From Porites lobata (lineage: Eukaryota > Cnidaria > Anthozoa > Scleractinia > Poritidae): a stretch of DNA of 64,000 nt. Position 1 is the stretch's first letter; every line of letters starts with the position of its first letter. The position numbers were made by a program, and so were the translations under genes. Below the pieces are notes generated by a model. The model had not been told where the DNA came from and did not search any database. It worked only from the letters and a program-made list of their open reading frames with translations. Positions 1 through 9,253 of this stretch are shown piece after piece. The DNA is taken from assembly GCA_942486035.1 (NCBI GenBank), contig CALNXK010000033.1:181001-245000 (forward strand), given 5' to 3'.

Positions 1-290
1 TTTGAGTCTGTGGATGAAATCCTATGGTTTGACCATTCAAATGAAAGCTACTGAGCAGTACTTTCCTGTGGTACTGTTTATTATGTTGTACAAGGTGGTT
101 CTAACTTTGGAGTCTGTGAATGAAATCCTGTGGTGTTACCCTTCAAATAAAAACTACTAAGCAGTTCATTCTTGTGGTTCTGCTTGCCAAGCTGTTCAAG
201 TCGGTTCTAACTGTTGATTCTGATGAAATCCTTACGAATGACTAGAGATGAGAGCTACTGAGCAATAGTTCTGTATGGGCTTACAGGCTT
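1..290 (+). repeat. Tandem units (~110 bp) of a dispersed repeat, in SLC4 intron
   Basis: About two and a half diverged units. Each has a block reading TGAGTCTGTGGATGAAATCC, then CTACTGAGCAGTACTTTCC and TACAAGGTGGTTCTAAC. The same repeat occurs in the opposite orientation at 6826-7009 in another intron of the same gene. It extends to the window edge. Confidence 0.75.
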
Positions 291-399
291 GGTTAATTTA
301 ACAGTGTCATTACGACTAAAGTAATTGACTTTTCTACAGAAGACAACAATAATCAAACAACAGCTCCATACGAATAAAAAAAACAGTTGGTGTACTAAC

Positions 400-573
400 C
401 CTCTTTCCGAAAAAGTGGCTCGTCCTAAACTTGTGCATGTAGTAGGCCAGAAAGAAAGTTCCAATAACTAGTATAGTGGAAAGCAAAGCTGTGTTGGGTT
501 CTCCTTGCACCACTTCATTGGTGCCAGAAGCATTATCTGATCCTTGCCGGGTCAAAGGATTCTTCTTGAACAA
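400..573 (-). CDS. SLC4 exon 9 (membrane domain; last exon in window)
   Basis: 58 codons starting LFKKNPLTRQ, an extracellular loop with Asn and Gly, then GEPNTALLSTILVIGTFFLA and a charged FRTSHFFGKR end. NTALLS...GTFF is typical of SLC4. N-A-S-G is a possible N-glycosylation site, but the G after S makes this only moderately likely. The phase-0 donor GTTAGT means more exons lie to the left. Confidence 0.94.
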
Positions 574-3500
574 CTGCAACCACAGAAACAATAAAATACT
601 TCAATTTCCTATCTATAGTACGACCTTAATGTGCGACAATAGGGCCAGTTATACTAGAAAAAATAACACGCGAACTTTCCGCATAAACGGCACATTTCGT
701 CTAAAGTAAGACGCGACTTAGCTAAGACGCGTCTTATTTTAGAACAGCCCTTAACACCTGTTTTTAGAGAAGACACGTCTTAGCTAAGACAAGAAAAACT
801 TCGTATAAATAACCTTCGCGTCTTACATAAGACGCGAACGCATAGTAAGCATGCGTTAATTTTTGGCGCGCCATGTAGGATTGCCGTTGCTAAGGGCAAC
901 ATTCACATGAAAACGAGTCAAGAGCAGAAATAACACGCGAACCATTTATAGGTGCTGATTTCGTCTTAGATAAGACATGCTCGTATAAATGGTACAGTTC
1001 GCGTCTTATTTTTCCTCGTAAAAATGGCCCTAATCTCTCGTAAGCGAACACCGCACATATGCTAGCCTCTCAGGTTGGGGACTGAGTGACAAGCCAAAAG
1101 AAGCAACAGCAAGGGTGGCACAGTTGGTTAGTTCGCGGCCTTCGGTGCGCGAGGTCCCGAGTTCGATCCCCGATGACATCACATCCTTGTTTCAACTTCT
1201 CTCCTTTCTATGTAGCTTTGACTAGCTTTAAATACCCTTAAAACGGAGCATTCATGGAGAGAGAGGGGTAAAAGGAGCGCACCGTCGATCTCAAGTTTAT
1301 CAGTTACCGTATTTATTCGAATAAGCGTCCAACCTCGAATTAGCGCCCACCTCGAATAAGCGCCCATCCTAAAGGTAGAAAAAGTTAAGTTCTTCTTAGT
1401 TAACGATTTAGTTAGAAGATGACTTGCTTAGACCCTTGACCTCTGGGCATGAGAATTTAAAAGTTACTTGTCCCGGACGACCGGACGGGCCTTTTTTCGA
1501 GCCCTGACTTGCCCCACCAAAGATACACACATCTACAATACACCAAGTACACCAAGAAAAGAATACTCACCTTATACAGCAGTGCGATTGGCTCATAGAT
1601 AAAGATTGCAGATATGAGAAGCTCGAAAATGTCCTCTGTAAAGCGTGTGAAGTACTTGATCAAGAAGCATCCTTCCAAGGCGACGACACCAAACAGAATT
1701 ATCATAACCCAGAACCCAATCCAACATCGCCATGTCAGGAACTCTACATCAAACTGCTTACAAAACTGAAAAGCGGTAAAAAAAAAAAAAAAATAGAGCG
1801 GTTTTGAATTCAGTATCGTTAGGAATTTACTCAAAAATTGTTTGGTCTCGCATTTTACGTTTCATCTTTGTGATTGGCTAAACAGCCCAGCGCCATTTTC
1901 TTTCAAACAGTCACCTGCTTGCCTGCGCTTTTTCCGTGCTTGGTTTGCCAAACCAGTTTCATGAATACACTTCGAGATCTGCTTGATTTATTTGGATTTC
2001 TACGAGTATTTTAAAACATTGCTTGCGTCATTGTGTGACGTCACCGTCACGCGCTTGCGTGTGATTTCCCGAGCTGGGCCAGCCACACCAGCTCTATGTA
2101 TACATTGCGAGTTATGATTGGTTTATTTAGATTTCTACGAGTATTTTGATTTGCCGGAAAAGTGCTTTAGTTTCGGTGATTCACTATCTACAACTCATCA
2201 ATGAGAAATTCTAAAAATGACCCATTTGTCAGGGCTAGCAAAGACTTATCTTCCCTTTCTGGGGAAAATAGAAATAAAGCTCTATTTCACAAAGGTGAAT
2301 GCACGATTTCTTTACTTTTGCTTAGGTACACTACGTGATTAAAAAGTTTCGCGCCAGTGTTTCAGCGAAAGTTTGTGTCGACAACTTGTTCGAAGCAAAG
2401 CGATCAACTTAACAAACTAAGGAGAGATCGGTAGATGGGAGGGGAGGGTAAAGGAGAGAGGGTTACTGCACTTGGATTAGAGTGCAGCAGAACCTCGATA
2501 ACTTGAACTCGGATAACTCGAACTAAATTTCCTTCCCCTTGATCCAAATTTCACTGAAATTTACCCCGATAACTCGAATTCCCCGCTAACTCGACCTGTT
2601 TTTTGTTTCCCTCAGAGTTTGAGTTACCGGGTTTCTACTATAATACTGGTATACAACTAAGAAGCTGTACACTTACATCATAAATGCTCTGCTCAAAGAC
2701 CAGCATAGGACCCGTGGCTCCAATAATCATCATCGGTTGTCCCGCAAAAAGCCCTAAAATAATGCTACAAATACTAGCAGAAATAATAACTTCCGTCACC
2801 CCCAAAAACTTCTCCGTCTTGCTTTCAAGAAGACCACCAAAGGCAATATTTGTGGCAAATAAGGCGAAGTAAAGGAAAAGAGAGGCAAGTAGACTGTGCA
2901 AGTTAAAGCCATCATAGAAATCGCTCATGTAAAACTTCCCCCGTCGCTTGATGTCCTGGAAGAGTCCTCCAAAAAAGGTGCCTGTTCGCTGTAGGGCGGT
3001 GTCTCCTTCCGAGTGTGAGGATGAGGCTGGAGGAAGGAAAAGACTTGTTAGGATAGGAGAAATTTGTCATAAAACCTAATTTTCGTACGTCGGAGAAAGA
3101 CGATCGTAGAATTTACATTGCAATTGCGAAACGGAGCCAAAGACATTTTTCACAATCATGTTTTCATTTTAATTTTTTTGGCCAAAATTGCCAAGTACAC
3201 TCTGAAATATGGCTGGAGACTCTAAACGGCCAAAAGGTAATACGTGTCACACAACAAGGGCTTCATTTATATAGCTTATTGCAAAAGAGCAGAATAGAAA
3301 ATCACAAAAGTTCTTTTCACAGTCAACTGCAAAGGGCATAAACAGACAGGTCGTATGAATGGGCTTTCTCTACCGCGTACAGTAGTTTCCTTACCCGCTT
3401 TAACCATCTTTCTCCTGACCGCAATGGCTCTGCTTTGCGCGATAAGGATGGGTAACAAGACGTTACGATCCCAGTTACCAGGTGGCAACACCACAACGTC

Positions 3501-6500
3501 CTCAAGAAAGTCATCAATGGCTCCTAACAGCTGCTCGCGAGAATCAGCGGCATATGCAACATCATGAAAAGTCTGGAACGCAATGGAAAGTAAGACAAAT
3601 CATGAATTGTGTTGTGAAGTATTTTGAAGGTTATTTTTAAGATCTGTCTCATCTTTCAAGTTTCACTGTTACTTCGTTAATTGGGTCAAGGTTAGTCTGG
3701 ATTTTGTTCACATGGGTTTTTTCCTGTTTTGATCTTTTGTTTTTTCTTGTACTTGACGTTTTGCTTAGCTCGCGATTTTAGCAGTCAAAGAAGAATAAAC
3801 AGTGGCGGATACAGACCCTCAGATAAGGGGGGAGCCCGGTCATCCAGACCCTGAGATAAGGGGGGACCCGGTCATCCAGACCCTGAGATAAGGGGGAGCT
3901 CGGTCATCCAGACCCTGAGATAAGGGGGAGCCCGGTCATCCAGACCCTGAGATAAGGGGGGAACAGGTCTCGAAAAATAATTTTTTACGCCCTTTGGGCC
4001 TCAGTTTGGTCTAAAAATAAGGGGGGAGGGGGTAGGGTCCCCCGGGGCCCCTCCCCTGGATCCGCCAACGATAAATACCAAGATGTAAGAAGTAGACTCT
4101 CGGTACCTCCCCCACGATTGTTATCAACCATGAAATCAGGCTTTTTCTCCAGTGGAACTGCACCGTTCTAAACCTCTTATTTCACTGGTCCCCTATAATC
4201 TGCACTTTCATTGTTTTCAGGGATAGGGTTATTGTTATGTGTCTGTCCCTATTGTTTTCCCAGCTAATCAAAAACAATCTTTCAAATAGGTGCGGGATCG
4301 CCCTTTTTTCTCTCTAAGGTAAACAGTAGTATTTTAATAGTCGCTTATTTTCGAATTTCATTTATTTGTTGGATTATCTCTGTCTTAAAACCCTTTATAA
4401 ACTAACAAGCACATACATCTCCATTGAAGAGATAGACAAAGCAGCACTTTTTTGATATGCTACCACTAAATACTTGGTTGATTGATTTATTGATTAATTA
4501 ATTGATTGACATATTTATTGAATGACTGGTTGACTGACTGATTTTTTTTATTAAGAACTATTTCCCAATGTCTTTCTTAATAGAGGATGAGGCGTTCACT
4601 ATTTATCAATCAACCTACCTGGTCTGACATTAACGTAGCAATAGAGCGACCAATCTGATAGTATGATTCTTTATATTCGCTTGGGCCCAGCATAACAAAC
4701 AAGAAACGAACAGGGATGGACACTTCCGTGACCTGGCCTAGGTTACACCCCTTGGAGAGACGAACAAAAGCCAATACTGAGCGATCCAGCTCCTCCAATG
4801 TACCAACAAGAACAGTTGTCGCCTCCGCTCCCTCGGGGATTCTGCTCTTAACGTCTGATTCTTGTTCGTCAAGGGCAGCTTCTAACGCATGTGGATCCTT
4901 TGAAAACAAAAGAAGAAATTGTCATTTAAATTAAAGTTTTTTTTATGTACAACAACACTTTATTTCATATTTACATACAAAGGAAAATTACAAAAATTGT
5001 AGAAAACTAGAAAGAAAAAAGTAGCAAAATTACAGTTTACAAAAAGGAACAAAAAAACAAACAAACAAACAAACAAACAGACAAACAGACAGACAGACAA
5101 CTTAAACAGGACAGTTAAAGTATTAAATCTTTTAATCTACAGAGTGCCGCCTACAGATCACTTCCACAGAATAGTACATTCGTTTTAAAGAGGGGAGGTT
5201 TTTAATCGAGACCATTTCTTTTTAAAAGTGTCTAAAGAATTATGGTCTTTTGCAATTTGCCTTTCTATTTCCACAGTACGTTGAACTGTTTGTATGTTCA
5301 TTTGGGCGCGTATCTCTTTGTTTACAGGTGTAGATATAATGCCTGGTAATAAGTAGTAAATGGTGCAGTAGTAAATCTTTTGCATCGTTAATTAAGCCAA
5401 ATACGAGAGCTCATTTAAATTAAAGTTATTTATATGCCTCCAAATAGGGCTGCATCGCTACGCTTTTTCCAATATACAATACAGATCAGGATACAAGGGC
5501 CACGGTGCGCCAATACGTTACTGAGAGAATAGACTAGTTTTTATTATTTCTTGTGGGCGCGCTAGCGGTACAGCCGTCGGATCTTGTTTACAGCGACTAT
5601 CTGCCGAGTGTCGACCGGGTTTCGACCGACTATGGACCGCTATATCGACCGATAGATCGGTCGAAACTACCTAGAGCAAACATGATCCCAGCCGTCAAGT
5701 GAGAAGAGGATGGCAAAAAGTTTGTGTGTGACAAACGTGACAGGGCTTTACCTTACTGTGTTCTGGTCTTTTACAAAAGATTTGTTTAAAGGAGGATGAA
5801 GTCTGGCGGATTTTTTTTTTGAAAAATAATGACTGTCGCGGTTGATCACACAGGTTTTGCCGTCTTCTTCCCTCCTGGGGCCCGTTTCTCAAAAGGCCAG
5901 GTAACTTTTCGAGCCTGGAGGTAAATTTAAACATAAAACAGCTTTTCGGGCCCGAAAAGTTACCGGGACTTTCGACAAACAGGCCCCACCCGGTAACTTT
6001 TCAGGCCCGGAAAGCTGCTTTATGTTTGCCGCGTTTACATTCAAGATCAAAGTTTCAATACTTTTGAAAATAATAAAATAAAACTGTCAGTTAACGAAGC
6101 AAAATTGACTAGTTTATGGGCTAGGAACTGTGCGGCTATTCAACACGTTTGGATTTTAAAATTTGCCTTCGGGATCGAAAAGTTTCCGGGGCCTTTCGAG
6201 AAACGGGCCCCAGCGCCTTCCTCTTGCATAAGTTCACTAACATCTTGAATACGAAGACAAGCACCTGAAATATTAGAGATGGTTTGCTTTTTCAAAGAAT
6301 TATCCTTTTAAAGTTTTAGTATTGTTAACTATTGCCTCTTTTTTTTTAATGTAATTGTTAAATGCAAGTAAAGTAGAGAAACCTTTGCAGGTATTCCATT
6401 TTGACTCAAGCTTCCATTCTGAATTCCGTTCTTGAATACTTCTGTACTGTGATTATATCCGATATTATCTGTACCAAGACCAATCTTTCTCTTCTTCTTG

Positions 6501-9253
6501 GAAGACAAACGCCTAGACATGCCATGCTGCTGGTGTTGATGCCTGTGTTGAAGAAGCAGAGCGGTCACAACCTTATTGCTGTCCTCTTCTTTAAGTTGAT
6601 CTGTGAGAACCATGTTGTCGACAACTGCTCTCGCTATGTGTGGTAAGTCGGACTTCTCCAGGTCCAGCAGCACTGTGCCTAGAAAGATAACATAATAGAG
6701 TTCATTGAGTTACATAGGGTGATCCATAAATACTCAGACTGGCCTTACAGGTTCACCCTTTCACCACGAAAAGTGATAAACTTTCCAAACTTCATTTTGG
6801 AAATGCTGAAAAAGAAAAAGCACAACGTGAAAGTACTGCTCTGTAGCTTTCATTTGAATGGTCACACCACAGGATTTCATCCACAGACACAAAAGTTAAA
6901 ACCACCTTGTACAGCATAATAAAAAGTACCACAGGAAAGTACTGCTCAGTAGCTTTAATTTTAATGGGCACACCATAGGATTTCACCCACAGACTCAAAA
7001 GTTAGAAACGTTCCCAGACTCCATCATAAACTCTGGGACTAAAATGCTTTATGGAATAGCATCCATGACAGCCAAACCTCCGTTTACAACCACCACCTTC
7101 ATGGAATAATCACAAGGTGTTGTACCAGCCTCCAGCACATACATTTATTGTTGACAAATCAATCGACCAAACGGCAACCGCTACACAAGAACAACAAACT
7201 GTATGTCACCTTCTAAAACCAGGAAATAGCCATATAAGCAGACTACTTGAAGTTTGTCTTCTCTCTTAGATCGGTAGAGTTCTTCTCAGTGAGCTCGATA
7301 GAACAAAAAACGTTTTTAGCCAAAAGGGACTTATAAGGAGTCCAAGAAAAAACGACAACAACAAACTCTACGTGGGTTGTCTCTCCAGAGTGCCCGTTAA
7401 AAGGAAGTTGACTATAGTACCATAATACAGGTACATTCTGCTACCTTTTTCAAGTCCCTTTTTCAGGTCAAGTAAACTGTGAAATGTCAGTGAAGCAACA
7501 TGAGGCTTTCCCCAACGGTTAGAATCCTCAACATTTTCTTCAAACTTGATCCAGCGAGCTGTCTCCTTCCACTCCATCTGTTCTCCATTCTTGGTCAACT
7601 CATTCATCTCAACAAATGCCTGCAATGTTAAAATAGCTTTTAAACTTCTAAGTTGGGCCGTGCAAAATTCAACAGACATCAGTAGACATCATTACACATC
7701 TCAGCCACATATTTTAACGCAATTCCTAAAATGCTCTTCTCCGACTTAGTAGCTATCGCACGCTTCTACATATTTCGTCAGTTAGGCACACACAGGAAAC
7801 TTCAAGATTTTTTGCAAGAGGAAAGGAACAAAAACTAAATGTAAAGTCGAAACTGCTGTGTCACTTTTAAACCCCCAAACTCAAAATTTTGCTTTCTGCA
7901 CGTGCCTAAACCTTGTGGGTAGCTGATATTTAGCCTCAGGAACAGAAGACCATGAACACTGTTCGTGCAGTTTTTGTTCGTTTTTGCCAGATGGTGTCCA
8001 GAAAACGGTTTAAGTAAACTTCACTGAAAAGGCCTTTTTTGGTAAAAGTTCCAGGAGCAAATGGGTTAAGTAAGAACTCAAGGACAAGCATATACCTCAT
8101 GAGGTTGGCGATCATATCTCTGTATGGTAGAATTTATATTTGTGGTCCTTAATAGAGTCTGCATTCCTGATACCTTCCGTGAAGATACAGGAGTCCTCCG
8201 TCCCCCTAAAATAAACAATCAAAACAATTACAGTCAAACAACCAAGGTTGCTTATAAGAATCGGACCGCAGATGGTCTCTTCTGAGTAGATGTCAGGGGC
8301 ACCCAACGGGAATATAGTTCAAAACTACTTAAACATAGCATTGTTAAAAGTATGTTAGTATTTAAACGGTAGGTGTAGGCATATTTTTATCCTCTAAAAA
8401 TTTTTCATCTGTTCTGATTTCCTAGCTGAAAGTCTAGTGATCCGAAAATCATAGGGATCACAACTTACCCTTTCGAAAATTTCAGGCAGAAAAAAGGCTC
8501 CCGAAAATTCTAGGTGACCTTTTTAGGGTAAAAATCCGTTAAAAATGGGCAATTATACCATTTTTTAGATGTTCGAAAATGCTAGGAGAGGCAGGCAAGC
8601 AAGAACTTTTACAACAAATGTTCCGAAAATTCTAGATCTCAAATCGTCTTCCGAACAGATATTTTCCCGAAAATTGACGTTTGGGTGCCCCTGAGATGTT
8701 CCGACCCTGTGGTATCGATTGATGATTTTAAGAAGGGTTTCACTGCATCTTACAAAAGATATGTTGCACCAAGCAGTTTTTTCAAGTCTACAGTAAGATG
8801 TGTACAGATCCCAATTTTTCATCCGTAATTGCTCAAACCTCTAAAATTGTTTAAGCATGAAAAGAAATGATATAACACGATTATGCTTAAATGTTTTACA
8901 AAATCGTTTGCTAAAGTGCTAAAACCATACCCCTCTCTCTCAAGACATGATTTACACTTACCTGTTACATCAATTTCTATTGGGTCTACATCTCCAACAA
9001 CATTTCTGTCATCTTGGCCTTTTAACCCATCATAGATGGCTTCTATGTCTTTCTGAGTCACTGATTTCCTCCGCACTCTCTCCTCAAATTTCTCCCTCTC
9101 ATGGATGGTCCTCCGAACGTTTCCACGCTGAAACACATTGCTCAGATCCGAAGGATAATCAACTTCTGCTTGGGAACGACATTCCTCCCGAGTTGGCATA
9201 TCCTGGACTCCATCATATGGTGGGACTTCAAAGCTGTAGTCTCCTTTAGACAT
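400..9253 (-). CDS. SLC4-family bicarbonate/anion exchanger (5' part, 9 coding exons, 683 residues; continues off the left edge)
   Basis: An integral plasma-membrane transporter that exchanges or co-transports bicarbonate. Coding exons in order are 8962-9253, 8096-8205, 7445-7619, 6383-6678, 4619-4897, 3395-3572, 2677-3026, 1571-1765 and 400-573. They sum to 2049 nt, every phase matches, and introns follow GT-AG. Residues about 130-390 form the cytoplasmic Band-3 domain (PHEAFVEMNEL, WKETARWIKFEE, VVLPPGNWD). Membrane segments begin near residue 486. The family signature GQPMMIIGATGP lies near 540, and RFTEDIFELLISAIFIYE follows. The disulfonic-stilbene motif type K-L-x-K appears as KLFK across the 1571/573 exon junction. 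VALEG and NTALLS resemble anion exchangers (AE) more than Na-bicarbonate cotransporters. Known: corals have several SLC4 paralogues used in acid-base control and calcification. Inference: which paralogue this is cannot be told without a tree. The ATG at 9253 is the first in the exon. Remaining helices and the C-tail are not in the window. Confidence 0.95.
641..1032. mobile_element. MITE with AGGGCC termini, TAAGACGCG-rich
   Basis: The left end AGGGCCAGTTATAC...AACACGCGAAC and the inverted right end (GTTCGCGTCTTATTTTTCC ... GGCCCTA) form imperfect terminal inverted repeats of about 35 bp. The interior is built from repeated inverted AAGACGCG/CGCGTCTT blocks. Flanking TA suggests a TA target. 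No coding capacity. Confidence 0.7.
1108..1200 (+). mobile_element. tRNA-derived SINE head
   Basis: A Pol III promoter is visible: an A-box-like TGGCACAGTTGG near 1115 and a B-box GAGTTCGATCC near 1157, spaced as in a tRNA. No full cloverleaf acceptor stem is seen, so a SINE is preferred over a functional tRNA gene. The body probably continues rightward to about 1310. Confidence 0.65.
1313..1375. repeat. Short degenerate tandem motif (CCTCGAATAAGCGCCCA-type)
   Basis: Three consecutive variants of TCGAATAAGCGCCCA follow CCGTATTTATTCGAATAAGCG. Related motif copies occur at about 15783 and 24646. Probably a transposon end. Confidence 0.5.
1571..1765 (-). CDS. SLC4 exon 8 (membrane helices)
   Basis: 65 codons: FCKQFDVEFLTWRCWIGFW, then VALEGCFLIKYFTRFTEDIF and LLISAIFIYE. 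This lines up with anion-exchanger helices 3-5. The acceptor TTTCAG ends at 1766; the donor GTGAGT begins at 1570. Confidence 0.96.
2484..2642. mobile_element. Mariner/Tigger-like MITE (AACCTCGATAACTCGAA type)
   Basis: The left end CAGCAGAACCTCGATAACTT is matched by an inverted right end (GAGTTACCGGGTTTCTACTA). Inner motifs ATAACTCGAA recur. About 160 bp with TA-rich flanks and no ORF. The assignment to a TA-targeting superfamily rests on the end sequence style. Confidence 0.65.
2677..3026 (-). CDS. SLC4 exon 7 (start of membrane domain)
   Basis: Carries LQRTGTFFGGLFQDIKRR and the first membrane helices (LLASLFLYFALFATNIAFGG), then FAGQPMMIIGATGPMLVFE, the most diagnostic SLC4 signature. It begins with a 2-nt split codon and ends in phase 0 at GTAAGT (2676-2671). 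Confidence 0.97.
3395..3572 (-). CDS. SLC4 exon 6
   Basis: Encodes TFHDVAYAADSREQLLGAID, then FLEDVVVLPPGNWD, the conserved end of the cytoplasmic domain, followed by a basic linker (AVRRKMVKA). It ends in phase 1 at GTAAGG. An alternate frame also shows an ORF of similar length here, but only this frame matches the family. Confidence 0.94.
3800..4069. mobile_element. hAT-like MITE with internal 32-33 bp tandem repeats
   Basis: Starts CAGTGGCGGAT and ends ATCCGCCA, an inverted pair like hAT-type MITEs. Inside are five tandem units of GACCCTGAGATAAGGGGG plus GCCCGGTCATCCA (3813-3963). G-rich runs follow. Lies in the intron between SLC4 exons 5 and 6. Confidence 0.6.
4165..4300. repeat. Dispersed repeat, also at 48473-48605
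   Basis: Shares AACCTCTTAT...GGTCCC.TATAA..TGCACT, then CAGGGATAG..TATTGTTATGT and TTGTTTTCCCAGC with 48473-48605 in the same order and spacing. No ORF. Confidence 0.6.
4619..4897 (-). CDS. SLC4 exon 5 (Band-3 cytoplasmic domain)
   Basis: A 93-codon phase-0 exon. It includes VLVGTLEELDRSVLAFVRLS, IPVRFLFVMLGP and YYQIGRSIATLMSDQ, the core beta-sheet strands and helix of the Band-3 fold, which is very conserved across SLC4. The acceptor ends at 4898 and the donor GTAGGT begins at 4618. Confidence 0.95.
5054..5100. repeat. (AAAC)n/(ACAG)n microsatellite
   Basis: Perfect AAAC repeats grade into ACAG repeats. Confidence 0.9.
5875..6213. mobile_element. MITE with CTGGGGCCCGTTTCTC termini
   Basis: The left end CTGGGGCCCGTTTCTCAAAA is the inverse of the right end (TTTCGAGAAACGGGCCCCAG). 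GGTAACTTTTC.GGCC blocks recur inside in both orientations. About 340 bp in the intron between SLC4 exons 4 and 5. Confidence 0.75.
6383..6678 (-). CDS. SLC4 exon 4 (Band-3 cytoplasmic domain)
   Basis: Encodes TVLLDLEKSDLPHIARAVVD and a His/Gln-rich stretch (HRHQHQQH) followed by basic SSKKKRK. The LLDL...A..VVD block matches the SLC4 cytoplasmic domain. The 98 codons after a 2-nt split end in phase 0 at a GTTTCT donor. Confidence 0.92.
6826..7009 (-). repeat. Inverted copy of the ~110-bp dispersed repeat
   Basis: Two adjacent units that are the reverse complement of those at 1-290, including GGAAAGTACTGCTCAGTAGC and the CAGACACAAAAGTT/CAGACTCAAAAGTT ends. Sits in the intron between SLC4 exons 3 and 4. 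Short ORFs across it are incidental. Confidence 0.75.
7445..7619 (-). CDS. SLC4 exon 3 (Band-3 cytoplasmic domain)
   Basis: Encodes AFVEMNEL, then WKETARWIKFEENVE and HSLLDLKKGLEKG, all hallmark blocks of the SLC4 N-terminal domain. The acceptor TTGCAG ends at 7620 and the donor GTAGCA begins at 7444; the exon ends in phase 1. Confidence 0.93.
8096..8205 (-). CDS. SLC4 exon 2
   Basis: A 110-nt exon too short to stand out as an ORF. The acceptor TTTTAG is at 8207-8206 and the donor GTATAT follows 8096. It encodes a basic linker ending RYDRQPHE, which joins AFVEMNEL in exon 3, giving the conserved PHE-x-FVE-x-NEL start of the Band-3 cytoplasmic domain. Confidence 0.88.
8962..9253 (-). CDS. SLC4 exon 1 (start codon)
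   Basis: ATG at 9253-9251 opens a charged, probably disordered N-terminus with a KFEERVRRK stretch and many acidic residues. The exon ends in phase 1 at a GTAAGT donor (8961-8956). Its last G joins the next exon as a glycine codon (DVTG-GRR). The 292 nt encode 97 complete residues. Confidence 0.9.

Noticed and set aside
1108..1180. Functional tRNA gene
   Set aside because: A and B boxes are present, but the acceptor stem and anticodon arm do not pair convincingly; a SINE explains it better.
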